This document shows positions 8,936 to 21,600 of a stretch of DNA of 64,000 nucleotides, one piece after another. The notes under the pieces were generated by a model. It was not told the origin of the DNA. It saw only the letters and a program-made list of their open reading frames with translations, and did not search any database. The DNA lies in NCBI RefSeq assembly GCF_948472415.1, contig NZ_OX419519.1, forward strand, positions 682,001-746,000, in the 5' to 3' direction. The position numbers and the translations under genes were made by a program. Numbering within the stretch: the stretch's first letter is position 1; every line of letters begins with the position of its first letter. The DNA comes from Kitasatospora fiedleri (GTDB lineage: Bacteria > Actinomycetota > Actinomycetes > Streptomycetales > Streptomycetaceae).

Positions 8936-11900
8936 TCAGGCGGAGCAGGAGGGCGGGCCGCCGAGCGCGGCGTCGACCAGCCGGTCGACCAGGAACTCGG
9001 CGAGGGCCGAGACGGTGGGCCGGGTCAGCAGGTCGGGCAGGCGCAGGTCCCCCTCGAAGTCGGTGCGCAGGCGCTGGAGCAGTTCCATCGCCAGCAGCGA
9101 GTGGCCGCCGAGGTCGAAGAAGTTCTCGTCGATGCCGACCTCGGGCAGCCCGAGCACCTCGACGAACGCCGCGTGCACCGCCCGCTCGCTCGGGTAGCGC
9201 GGGGCGCGCCGCTCGCCGTCGGCGGTGAAGTCCTCGGCCCGGGGCGCGGGGAGCGCCTTGCGGTCGAGCTTGCCGTTGACGGTCAGCGGCAGGGCGTCCA
9301 GGACCACGAAGGCCGAGGGCACCATGTACGCGGGCAGCCGGGCGGCCAGCGTACGACGGATCGCAGCGGCCGAGATAAGGGTACCCTCACCTGGCACCAG
9401 GTAGGCAGCCAGCCGCTTCACCCCCGGCGTGTCCTCCCGCACCACGACCGCCGCCTGGGCGACGTCCTGATGTGCGGTCAACGCGTCCTCGATCTCGCCG
9501 GGCTCGACGCGGTAGCCGCGGATCTTGACCTGGTCGTCGGCCCGGCCCAGGAAGTCGAGCAGGCCGTCGGCGCGCCAGCGGACCACGTCGCCGGTGCGGT
9601 ACATCCGGGCGCCCGGCGCGCCGAACGGGTCGGCGACGAAGCGCTCGGCCGTCAGGCCGGGGCGGTTGAGGTAGCCGCGGGCCAGGCCGACACCGGAGAC
9701 GTAGAGCTCGCCCGCGACGCCGACCGGGACCGGCGCAGGTGGGCGTCCAGCACGTGGGCGACGGTGTTCCAGATCGGCCGGCCGACGGTGGCGGTGGCCG
9801 AGTCGAGGGTGCCGCCGCCGAGCGTGTTGATGGTGTACTCGGTCGGGCCGTACAGGTTGTAACCCATCACGCCCGGCGTCTCGGACAGGCGCGTCCACAG
9901 CGTCTCGGCCACCGCCTCGCCGCCGAGCAGCACCAGCACCGGCCGGTGCCGCCCCTCGTCCAGCAGGCCGCACTCGACCAGCGCCTGCGCGTAAGAGGGT
10001 GTCACGTTGATGACATCCACTCGCTCTTCGGCGCAGTACGCGGAGAGCGCCTCCGCGTCGCGGCGCAGCGCCTCGTCCAGGACGTGCACCTCGTGGCCCT
10101 CGACCAGCCAGAGCAGTTCCTCCCACGACATGTCGAAGGAGAAGGAGACCGTGTGGGCGATGCGAAGGCGACGGCCGCCGGCCGAGGCGACCACCGGGTC
10201 GAAGATCGCCTCGCGGTGGTTCAACTGCATGTTGGTCAGGCCGTGGTACGGCGTCACCACCCCCTTCGGGCGGCCGGTCGAACCCGAGGTGAAGATCACG
10301 TACGCGGCGGCGTCCGGGTCGTACGGCACCCGGTAGGGGGTGTCGGGGAGGGCCGCGAGTTCGGCGACCACGGCCGGGTCGTCCAGCAGCAGGCGGGGCA
10401 CGCCCGGGGTGAACGGCATCCGGGGCAGGGCGGTGCTGTGGGTGACCAGGACGACGGGGGCGGTGTCCTCGACCATGAACGCCAACCGGTCGGCCGGGTA
10501 GTCGAGTTCCAACGGCAGATACGCCGCACCGGCCCGCAGCACCGCGAACAGCGCCGCCACCATGTCCAACGACCGCGGCAACCCCAACGCCACCACCGTC
10601 TCCGGACCAGCACCCCGCGCCGCCAACAACCGCGCCAACCGATCCACCCGCGCATCCAACTCCGCGTACGACCACGACTCCGACCCGAACACCAACGCCG
10701 TCTCCCCCGGCACCGACACCGCCCGCTGCGCCAACAACTCCGCCACCGACGCCGACGGCAACCCCCGCCCCGTCGAAGCCCACCCCGCCAACAACTCCCG
10801 CTCACCCGCCGTCAACACGTCCAGGCTGCCGACCCGGCGGTGCGGGTCCTCGGCGACCTGGGCGAGCACGGCGAGCAGCCGTTCGAGCAGGGCTTCGGCG
10901 GTGCCGCGGTCGTAGAGGTCGGCGGCGTACTCGAAGGCGATGTCGATCTCCTCGGTGGAGGAGGTCTCCTCGAAGTTGAAGTCGAGTTCGAACTTGGCCG
11001 CGCCCAGCTCGCTCGGGACGATCCGGCTCTCCAGGCCGAGCAGGCGGCCGGCCTCCCCGTCGCTGTGCTGGTAGCCGAGCATCACCTGGAACAGCGGGTG
11101 CCGGCCGGGCACCCGGGGCGGGTTGACGGCCTCCACCAGGCGGTCGAACGGGAGGTCCTGGTGGGCGAACGCGGCCAGGTCGAACTCCCGCACGCGGCCC
11201 AGCAGTTCGGCGAAGGTCGGGTCGCCGGACAGGTCGGTGCGCAGCACCACGGTGTTGACGAAGAAGCCGACCAGCCGGTCCAGCCCGCTGTCCGAGCGGC
11301 CCGCGACGGGGGCGCCGAGCGGGATGTCCTCGCCTGCGCCCAGGCGGTGCAGCAGGGTGGCGACGGCGGCCTGGAGCAGCATGAAGGTGGTGGTGCCGGT
11401 GGACCGGGCGGCCGCGCGCAGGCCCCGGTAGACGGCGGGCGGGACCTGCCCGTACACGGTGTCGCCCCGGTGGGCGGCGACGGGGGTGCGCGGGTGGTCC
11501 AGCGGGAGGGCCAGCTCCTCCGGCAGCCCGGCCAGGGCCTGCCGCCAGTGGTCGAGCTGGCGCTCCAGCAGGCTGCCGGGGCCCTCGGCGAGCAGTTCCT
11601 GCTGCCAGAGCGTGTAGTCGGCGTACTGGACGGCCGGCGGCGGGAGTTCGGTGCCGGTGTAGGCGGCGGTGAGCTCCTCGACGAACGGGTTCATCGACCA
11701 CTCGTCGCCCGCGATGTGGTGGAACAGCAGCACCAGCACGTGCTCCTCGGGCCCGAGTTCGAGCACGGTGACGCGCAGCGGCCGCTCGGTGGCGAGGTCG
11801 AAGCCGCGGCGGACGGCGGCCTGCACGGCGGCGTCGAGCCCGGCCGCGGTGACCGTCCGGACCTCGATCGCCTCGGCGGCGGCCGGGGCGTCCAGGACCT

Positions 11901-14900
11901 GCTGGAACACCGAGCCGTCGCGTTCGGTGAAGACGGTGCGCAGGCTCTCGTGCCGCTCGCTGACGGTGCGGACGGCGGTGCGCAGCGCGTCCCGGTCGAG
12001 CGGGCCGGTGACGTGGACGACCAGCGGGACGTTGTAGGTCGCGCCGTCGCCGTCGAGGTTCTGCAGGAACCACATCCGGCGCTGGGCGTGCGAGAGCGGC
12101 AGGTCGGCGGGGCGGGTGCGGCGGGTGAGGGCGGGGCGGGTGTCGGCCGCGTCGTCCAGGCGGTGGGCCAGGGCGGCGGGGGTGGGGGCCTCGAACAGGT
12201 CGCGGACGGTCAGCGCGCCGCCGAGCGTCTTGCGGACCCGGGCGATCAGGCGGGCGGCGAGCAGCGAGTGGCCGCCGAGGTCGAAGAAGTTCTCCTCGGG
12301 CCCGACCTCGGCGAGGCCCAGCGCCTCGCCGAACGCGCCGCACAGGATCTCCTCGCGGGCCCCGCGCGGGGCGCGTTCGCCGCCGCCGCCCTGCGGGGCG
12401 GGGAGCGCCTGGCGGTCGAGCTTGCCGTTGACGGTCAGCGGCAGGGCGTCCAGGACCACGAGGGCCGAGGGCACCATGTACTCGGGCAGCCGGGCGGCCA
12501 GCGCGGTGCGCACCTCGTCCGGTTCGGCGGTGCCGACCAGGTAGGCGACCAGGCGCTTGACGCCCGGGGTGTCCTCGCGGACCACGACGGCGGCCTGGGC
12601 GATGCCCGGGTGCGCGGTCAACGCGTCCTCGATCTCGCCGGGCTCGATCCGGTAGCCGCGGATCTTGACCTGGTCGTCGGCCCGGCCCAGGAAGTCGAGC
12701 AGGCCGTCGGCGCGCCAGCGGACCACGTCGCCGGTGCGGTACATCCGGGCGCCCGGCGCGCCGAACGGGTCGGCGACGAAGCGCTCGGCCGTCAGGCCCG
12801 GACGGTTGAGGTAGCCGCGCGCCAGGCCGACACCGGAGACGTAGAGCTCGCCCGCGACGCCGACCGGGACCGGGCGCAGGTGGGCGTCCAGCACGTGCGC
12901 CACGGTGTTCCAGATCGGCCGGCCGACGGTGGCGGTGACCGAGTCGAGCGTGCCGCCGCCCAGGGTGTTGATGGTGTACTCGGTCGGGCCGTACAGGTTG
13001 TAGCCCATCACGCCGGGGGTGTCGCGCAGCTTGGACCACAGCGTCTCGGCGACGGCTTCGCCGCCGAGCAGCACCAGCACCGGGCGGTGGCGGTCCTCGT
13101 CCAGCAGGCCGCACTCGACCAGCGCCTGGGCGTAAGAGGGTGTCACGTTGATGACATCCACCAACTGCTTGGCGCAGTAGTCGGCCAGGCCCTGGGCGTC
13201 GCGGCGCAGCGCCTCGTCCAGGACGTGCACCTCGTGGCCCTCGACCAGCCAGAGCAGCTCCTCCCACGACATGTCGAAGGAGAACGACACCGTGTGGGCG
13301 ATCCGCAGGCGACGGCCACCGGCCGAGGCGACCACCGGGTCGAAGATCGCCTCGCGGTGGTTCAACTGCATGTTGGTCAGGCCGTGGTACGGCGTCACCA
13401 CCCCCTTCGGCCGGCCGGTCGAACCCGAGGTGAAGATCACGTACGCGGCGGCGTCCGGGTCGTACGGCACCCGGTACGGCTCGGCCGGCAGGGCGGCCAG
13501 CTCGGCGACCACCGCCGGGTCGTCCAGCCGGACGGTGGCGGGTGGGCGGGCAGCAGGGCGGCGGTGGCGGAGTCCGTCACCAGGACGACGGGGGCGGTGT
13601 CCTCGACCATGAACGCCAACCGGTCGGCCGGGTAGTCGAGTTCCAACGGCAGATACGCCGCACCGGCCCGCAGCACCGCGAACAGCGCCGCCACCATGTC
13701 CAACGACCGCGGCAACCCCAACGCCACCACCGTCTCCGGACCAGCACCCCGCGCCGCCAACAACCGCGCCAACCGGTCCACCCGCGCATCCAACTCCGCG
13801 TACGACCACGACTCCGACCCGAACACCAACGCCGTCTCCCCGGCACCGACACCGCCCGCTGCGCCAACAACTCCGCCACCGACGCCGACGGCAACCCCCG
13901 CCCCGTCGAAGCCCACCCGGCCAACAACTCCCGCTCACCCGCCGTCAACACGTCCAGGCTGCGGACGGGGCGGTCGGGGTCGGCGGTGAGCTGGTCGAGC
14001 AGGACGATCAGGCGCTGGGCGTGCTGTTCGACCTCGGTGCGGGTGAAGACGTCGGGGCGGTACTTCCACTCGAAGGTGAGCGCCTCGCCGGGGTTGGTGA
14101 TGAAGATCAGCGGGAAGTGCGCGGCGTCGACGTCCTCGACCTCGCGCACGCCGAGGCGTTCGCGCAGTTCGGCCCGGGTGGCGGCGTCGGCGGGGTGTTG
14201 CGGAGCACCTGGAGGGTGTCGAAGAGGCGGCCGAAGCCGGTGCCGCGCTGGATCGCGCCCAGGCCGGTCTGGTGGTGCGGCAGCAGCTCGGCCTGCTCGG
14301 CCTGGTGGCGGGCCAGGAACGCGGCGACGCCCTCGCCGCCGTTCAGGGTGGCGCGCACCGGGACGGTGTTGAGGAACATGCCGATGGTGCCGTCGATGCC
14401 GGGCAGTTCGGCGGGGCGGCCGGAGACGGTGGCGCCGAACACCACGTCCTGCCGGTTGGTCAGCCCGGCCAGCAGCAGCGCCCACGCGCCGGAGAGCACG
14501 GTGTTCAGGGTGAGGCCGTGGGTGCGGGTGAACGCGCCTATGCGGGTGGTGAGTTCGGTGCTCAGCCGGGCGGTGACGGAGTGCGGCAGCAGCCCGGCCC
14601 GCTCGCGGGCCTGCGGGGCGAGCAGGGTCGGTTCGTCCAGGCCGGTCAGCGCCTCGCGCCAGGCCGCGGTGCCCTGCTCGGCGTCGCGGGCGGCCAGCCA
14701 GCGCAGGAACTCCCGGTAGGGCAGGCCGGGTTCGGGGCGGGCAGGCCGGCGCAGCGGCTCAGCAGCTCCTGGAGGAACAGGCCGGAGGACCAGCCGTCCC
14801 AGAGCAGCGCGTGGTTGGTGACCAGGATGCGCTGCCCGCCGCCGGGGGCGAGCACCGAGACCAGGCGCAGCAGCGGCGGCGCGGCCGGGTCGAACCGGGT

Positions 14901-17900
14901 GGCAGCCTCGGCGGCCTTCAACTCCTCGATGCGCAGCGCGAACTGATCGTCCGTCAGGTCGGAGAGGTCGGTCTCGGTGAGCGGGACGTCGACGGCGCGC
15001 GGCACGAACTGGACCGGCCGGTCGGGGCCGGTCTGCAGGAAGCCGGCCCGCAGGTTGGGGTGGGCGTCCAGGACGGCGGCGACGGCGGCGCGCAGGGTCT
15101 CCAGCGGGACGCGGCGGTCGAGGGTGATGACGTCGCGGGCGGTGTAGACGTCCACGGCGCTGTCGTCGTAGTCGGCCTCGAACAGCAGGCCCTCCTGGAG
15201 CGGGGAGACCGGCCAGACCTCCTCGATCTCCAGGTGCGGGGCGGCGGCCCGGACGGCGGCGAGTTCGGCCTCGGTGGCGGCGGGGAGCTCGGGCAGCGCG
15301 GGCCCGGCGGTGGCGGCCTCCCGGCTGTCGGCGAGGGCGGCCAGCGCGGCGGGGGTGCGCCGCTCGAAGACGTCGCGCGGGCTGAGGGCGAGCCCTTCGG
15401 CGCGGGCGGCGCCGATCAGGCGGATCGAGGAGATCGAGTCGCCGCCGAGCCGGAAGAAGTCGTCCTCCGCGCCGACCGGCGGGGCCTCCCCGTCGGCGGC
15501 CACGGGCAGGCCGAGCACCTCGGCGTACAGCTCGCACAGCAGCTGCTCGGTCGCGGTCTCGGCGGCGCGCGAACCGGCCGCGCCCGCGTAGTCGAGGGCG
15601 TCCTCGGGGAGCGCGGCGCGGTCGAGCTTGCCGTTGACGGTCAGCGGCAGGGCGTCCAGCACGGCGAACGCGGAGGGCACCATGTACGCGGGCAGCCGGG
15701 CGGCCAGCGCGGCCCGGACCTCGGCGGTGTCCAACTCGCCCGCGCCGGAGGGCACCAGGTAGGCGACCAGCCGGTCGACGGGGCCGCGCCGGACCAGCAC
15801 CGCGCCGTGCGCGACGGCCGGGTGCTCGGCCAACGCGGCCTCGATCTCGCCGAGTTCGATCCGGTAGCCGCGGATCTTCACCTGCTCGTCGGCCCGGCCC
15901 AGGTAGTCGAGCGTGCCGTCGGGGCGGCGGCGCACCAGGTCGCCGGTGCGGTACATCCGGCTGCCCGGCTCGCCGAACGGGTCGGCGACGAACCGGCCCG
16001 CGGTCAGGCCCGGCCGGTCCAGGTAGCCGCGCGCCAACTGGACGCCCGCCAGGTACAGTTCGCCGGGCGCGCCGTCCGGCACCGGCCGCAGCAGCGCGTC
16101 CAGCACGTACGCGCTGCCGCCGGTGAGCGGGCGGCCGACGGCCGGGGTGGGGCTGTCGGCGAGGTCGGCGACCAGGGCGTCCACGGTGAACTCGGTCGGG
16201 CCGTAGTAGTTGAGCACGGTGGTGCCGGGCGCGGCGCGCAGCGCCTCGCGCAGCTGCGTCCACAGCGCCTCGGGCAGCGCCTCGCCGCCGAGCAGCAGCA
16301 CCGGCGGGCGGTGCTCGCCGGTCAACAGGCCGCTGTCCAGCAGCTGTTGGGCGTAGGTGGGGGTGACGTCCAGGGCGTGGACCCGCTCGGCGTGGGTGTA
16401 GGCGACGACGGCCTCGGCGTCGCGGCGGTCGTCCTCGCCGAGCAGGTGCAGTTCGTGGCCGCCGAGCAGCCAGATCAGCTGCTCCCAGGAGGAGTCGAAG
16501 GAGAACGAGGCGGTGTGCAGGGCGCGCAGCCGGGGCTCCCCGGTGGCGGCCTCGGCGGCGGCGCGGGCGGCGGCGAACTCGCGGGTCAGGTGGTCGTGCG
16601 CGAGGTTGGCCAGGCCCGCGTGGGTGAGCACCACGCCCTTGGGGCGGCCGGTGGAGCCGGAGGTGTGGATGACGTACGCGGCCTGCGCGGGGGCGACCGG
16701 GACGGTCACCGGTGCGACGGGCGCGGCGAGCCGGGCCCGGACGTCCGGGTCGTCGAGCAGCACGACGGTGGCGGCGGGGTGCTCGGGCAGCCGGGCCAGC
16801 ACCGCGCGGGTGGTGAGCAGGACGGCGGGTCGGGCGTCGTCCAGCAGCAGGGCCAGCCGCTCGTCGGGGTGGTCGAGGTCCATCGGCAGGTAGGCACCGC
16901 CGGCCCGCAGCACGGCGAACAGCGCGGTGACCGCCTCGGTGGAGCGCGGCAGGGCGAGGGCGCAGAGCTGTTCGGCGCGCAGGCCCCCGGCCAGCAGCAG
17001 GTGGGCCAACGCGTCGACGTCGGCGTCGAGTTCGGGGAAGGTGCGGGTGGTGCGGGTGCCGTCGAGGGCGGGGCCGACCAGGGCGCGGGCGGCGGTGCCG
17101 CTCCCGGCGGCCTCGGCGGCGCGCTCGCGCAGCAGGGCGTCGACGCCCGGCGGCGGGACGGCGGGCAGCGCGGGCCGGCGGTGGCGGCGGGCAGCGCGGC
17201 GCGTTCGGCGGCGGTGAGCAGGTCGAGGCGGGCCAGCGGGGTGTCCGGGTCGGCGGCGAAGCGCTCGACCAGGGCGAGGAAGCGCTCGGCGACGGTGGTG
17301 ACCGTCCCGGCGTCGAACACGTCGGGCCGGTACTCGAGTTCGAGCCGCAGGTCGGCGCCGGGCAGCAGGGTCAGGCCGAGCGGGTAGTGGGTGGCGTCGC
17401 GGGCGCCGAGCGCGGTGACGGTCGGGCCGTCGGTGCCGGCCAGCGCGGTCTTCAGCGCCTCGCCGCCGCCCTGGTAGTTCTCCACCACCAGCAGGGTGTC
17501 GAACAGGGCGCCGTCCGCCCCGGCGGCGCGCTGGATCGCGGCCAGGCCGAGGTGCTGGTGCTCCATCAGCTCGGCCTGCGCGGACTGCACCTCCGCGGCG
17601 GCGGCGGCCAGGGTGGCGTCGGCGGCGGGGCGCACCCGGACGGGGACGGTGTTGATGAACAGGCCGACCATGCCCTCCGCGCCCGGCAGGTCGGCGGGGC
17701 GGCCGGAGACGGTGGTGCCGAACACGGTGTCGGTGCTGCCGGTGAGCGCCCCGACCAGCACGCCCCACAGCGTGTACGCGACGTTGCCCAGGGTCAGTCC
17801 CGGGCGCGGACGGCGGCGGCGAACCGGGCGGTCAGCTCGGTCCCGGCCTGCCGGACGATCAGCCCGGGCTCCACCGCGCCCGCCCCGGCGACCGCCGGGG

Positions 17901-18633
17901 CGACCGGGTGCGGGGTGTCGAACCCGGCGAGGGCCGCCGCCCAGGCCCGCTCGGCGGCGGCGGTGTCCCGGGTGGCCAGCAGCGCGAGGTGGTCCCGGTA
18001 GGGGCGCACCGGCGGCAGCTGCTCGCCCCGGTAGAGCGCGAGCAGCTCGCGCACCACGATCGGCATCGACCAGCCGTCCAGCAGCAGGTGGTGGCAGGTC
18101 AGCACCAGCCGGTGCCGGTCGGCGCCCAGCCGCAGCAGGGCGAAGCGCAGCAGCGGCGGCGCGTCCAGCTCGAACGGGTGCCGCCAGTCCGCGTCCATCT
18201 CCCGCTGCACGGCGTCCGGCCCGCGCCCGGCCAGGTCGGCGACCCGCAGCGGGGTCTCCACGGTGCGCTGGACGAACTGCAGGACGTCCTGCGGGTCCTC
18301 GTACCAGAACCCGACCCGCAGGTTGGCGTGCCGCTCCAGCAGCGCGTCCACGGCGGCGGCCAGCCGGGGCACCTCGACCGGCCCGGCCAGGTCGAGGTGC
18401 GACTGCACCACGTACACGTCCCGCGCGGCGTCGTCGTACAGCGCGTGGAACAGCAGGCCCTCCTGGAGCGAGGACAGCGGGTACACGTCCTCCAGGTCCG
18501 ACGGGGCCGCACCGGTCGCACCGGTCGAGCCGGACGCCTGCGGGTCGTCGTGCGGGGTGGTGGAGTCGTTCATCGCGGGGTTCTCAGTCCTGGGCTCGGA
18601 GGAGGGGTGGGTGGGGGGCGCGGGGGTGGTCAT
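8936..18633 (-). CDS. NRPS, modules 4-6: C-A-T / C-A-T / C-A-T (frameshifted)
   Basis: About 3,232 codons; the ATG overlaps the stop of the previous NRPS (ATGA at 18630-18633). Domains by position: C4 18500-17200 (HHLLLDG intact), A4 17150-15600, T4 near 15440; C5 15240-13960 (motif NHALLWDG, second His missing), A5 13950-12400, T5 near 12275; C6 12110-10830 (HHIAGDE), A6 10810-9250, T6 near 9105. Pocket residues read by eye: A4 DSEDLGYVDK (acidic, ornithine-like), A5 and A6 both DMENLGLINK, the code known for hydroxy/formyl-hydroxyornithine domains such as coelichelin CchH. The protein ends about 30 residues after T6 ([13 protein letters not shown]) with no thioesterase or reductase domain. 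Frame breaks near 17795, 17178, 14745, 14200, 13842, 13540 and 9732 leave domain order intact. Two breaks are shown to be one-base homopolymer losses by comparing A5 with A6. Confidence 0.93.
10445..10829 (-). repeat. A6-proximal copy of a 385-bp near-identical block
   Basis: Encodes the end of the C-A linker and the first part of adenylation domain 6. It matches 13579-13962 with two substitutions and one single-base gap. On the coding strand it is rich in TTG leucine and GTG/GCG-ending codons, unlike the CTG/GCC-rich flanks. Confidence 0.9.
13579..13962 (-). repeat. A5-proximal copy of the same block, with a one-base deletion
   Basis: Second copy of the block at 10445-10829. A run of five C in the other copy is four C here (near 13840), which breaks the frame. 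The copy-to-copy comparison therefore identifies a likely homopolymer sequencing error. Codon style again differs from the flanks. Confidence 0.9.
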
Positions 18634-21600
18634 CGGCGGCGGCGCCCGCGCAGCTTGGACTCCAGCCGGTCGAGCTGGGCCTGCTTGAGGGTGACCAGCG
18701 GCGGGTTCGCCGCGGCCGGGACGGCGGCGCTGCCGCCGCTGCCGGTGCCGGTGCTGCTGTCGGTGGCGGTGTCGTCGGTGCCGACCTGGCGGTCGGCGGT
18801 GGCGAGGGCGAGGGCGCCGAGGGCGTCCAGCGCGGCGAGCCAGGCGTCGGCGATCCCGGCTGCCTCCGGCTCGGTCAACAGGGCCTGCGGCCAGGACAGT
18901 TCGACCGCCAGCTCGGGCCGGCCGTCTCGGTCGGCGACGACCACGGCGTCGATCTCCAGCGGGTACCCGACCGGGGCCGCCGGGTCGGGTCCGGCCCCGG
19001 CGGCGACCGCCGCGCGGTCGGGGGCCGGGGCGAGCGGCCAGCCGCCCGCCGACGGGGCGGCCTGGTCGGTGCGGCCCCGGTAGTTGAACAGCACCGGGGA
19101 GGCCGGGGCGGCGGCCAGCAGCGGGGCGGTCTGCGGGTTGAGGTGGCGCAGCAGGCCGTGGCCGAGCCCCTTGTCGGGGGCGGCGCGCAGCTGCTCCCGG
19201 ACCCGGTCCAGCGCGTCCGCGGTGGCGGCGGGGTCGAGTCCGGCCAGGTCGAGGCGGACGGGGTGGACGGTGGTGAACCAGCCGACGGTGCCGGACAGGT
19301 CGGGGGTGTGGCCGTCGTGGCCGCCGCGGCCGTGGCCCTCCAGGTCGAGCTGGAGCGCGGGGGCGGCGTCGGGCCGGGTGCGGGCCAGGCCCAGGACGAG
19401 GGCGGCGAGCAGCAGTTCGTCGGTGCCGGTACCGGGGACGGCGAGCAGCGGGGCGGTGCGGTCGGCGGGCAGGGTGCGGCGCAGGGTGCGCAGGGTGGCC
19501 GCGGTGTCGCGGGCCGGGTCGGCGGCCAGGTGGGCGAGCGGCCCGGGCGGGCCGGTGAGCGCGGTGCGCCAGTGGGCGGTCTCGGCGAGGCGGGTGCGCT
19601 GCTGGGCGTGGGTGTGCAGGTGGGCGGCCCAGTCGCGGAGGGCGACGGGTTCGGGGGCGAGGGCGGGGCGGCGGCCGGCGGCGGCCTCGCGGTGGGCGGC
19701 GGCCAGGCGTGGGAGCAGGATGCGCCAGGAGACACCGTCCACGGCGAGGTGGTGGACGGTCAGCAGCAGTCGGCCCTCGGCCTGTTCGCCCGCGTCGAAC
19801 CAGACGGCGCGCAGCATCCGTCCGGCGGCCGGGTCGAGGGCGTCGGCGGCCCGGTCGGCCTCGGCGGTGAGCCGTTCGGCGGTGGGGCCGCCGGGGGCGG
19901 GGACGCGGCGCAGCAGGGCGGGATCGGCGGTGGGCGGGAGGACCCGCTGGGTCCACAGGCCGTCGGTGTCGTCCAGCGCGGTGCGCAGCGCGGGGTGGGC
20001 CTCGACCAGGGCGGCGAGCGCGGTGCGCAGCGCCTGCTCGCCGAGTCCGCCGGGGACGGCGAGCAGCACGGACTGGTTGAACCGCCGGACCGGGCCGCCG
20101 CGTTCGCGCAGCCAGTGCACGACGGGCAGCAGCGGCACCGGGCCCTCGGCCGGGGCGGCCGGGGCGGCGGACGCGGCGGGCTCGGTGGGCTCGGCGGGTG
20201 CGGCGCCGCCGAACGCGGCGGTCAGCGCGGCGGGCGTCGGGTGCTGGAAGACGTCCTTGGTGGTGATCGCGTACCCGGCGTTCCTGGCCCGGCTGACCAC
20301 CTGGAGCGAGACGATGCTGTCGCCGCCGAGCGCGAAGAAGTTCTCCTCCTCGCCGACCTCGGCCAGGCCCAGCACCTCCGCGAACACCCGGGCGAAGGCG
20401 GAGGGCCCGCGCCGGGCCGGAGCCTGGGCGGCGGCCTGGACGGCGGTCGGGGCGGCGGCCGGTCCGGCGGGCTGCCGTCCGGGGTCGGGCAGCGCCTTGC
20501 GGTCGAGCTTGCCGTTGACGGACAGCGGCAGGGCGGCGAGTTCCACCACCACGGCGGGCACCAGGTGCTCGGGCAGGGTCGCGGCCAGCGCGGTCCGCGC
20601 GCCGTGGCCGGTGGCGCCGGAGCCGGCGGCGGGCACCACGTACCCGACCAGTTGCCGGGTGCCGCCGGCGAGCTGCCGGACCGCGACCGCCGCCTGGGCG
20701 ATGCCGGGGACGGCGGCGAGGGCGGCCTCGACCTCGCCGAGTTCGATCCGGAAGCCGCGGATCTTGACCTGGTCGTCGGTGCGGCCCAGGTACTCGACGC
20801 TGCCGTCGATCCGGTGGCGCACCAGGTCGCCGGTGCGGTACATCGCTCGCCGGGCCCGCCGTACGGGTCGGCGACGAACCGGCTCGCGGTCAGGCCGGGG
20901 CGGCCCAGGTAGCCGCGGGCCAGCTGGACGCCCGCCAGGTACAGCTCGCCGGGGACGCCGACCGGGCAGGGGCGCAGCGCGGCGTCCAGCACGTGCAGGC
21001 GGGTGTTCCAGGCGGGTCGGCCGATCGGGACGGTGCCCGCGCCGGCCCAGGCCCGGTGGTGGGTGACGTCGACGGCGGCCTCGGTGGGGCCGTACAGGTT
21101 GTGCAGTTCGATCTGCGGCCAGAGCGCCAGGAAGCGGTCGACGGCGGCGGCGGGCAGCGCCTCGCCGGAGCAGAACACCCGTCGCACGGTGGCGAACCGG
21201 CGGCGCAGGGCCGGGTCGGTCTCGGCGGCGGCGGTGAACGCGGCGAGCATGGACGGCACGAAGTGGCAGGTGGTGACGGCGGCGCGGGCGGTCAGGTCGG
21301 CCAGTTGGGCGGGGTCGCGGTGGCTGCCGGGGCGGGCCAGCACGACGCGGGCGCCGACGGTCAGCGGGAGGAAGAACTCCCAGACCGAGACGTCGAACCC
21401 GGCCGGGGTCTTCTGCAGGACGCGGTCGGCGGCGCCGATCGCGTACAGCTCCCGCATCCACTCCAGGCGGTTGACGATGGCCCGGTGGGTGACGACCACG
21501 CCCTTGGGGCGGCCGGTGGAGCCGGAGGTGAAGATGACGTAGGCGGCGTGGTCGGGGCCGGGCTCGGTGAGGACGGCGTCCTGCGGGCCGGTGGCGTCGA

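Noticed and set aside
9739..13635. A 1,298-codon open frame on the + strand opposite the second NRPS
   Set aside because: It is the antisense shadow of modules 5-6: low-complexity His/Gln/Arg/Gly translation, no domain, a by-product of third-position GC bias.
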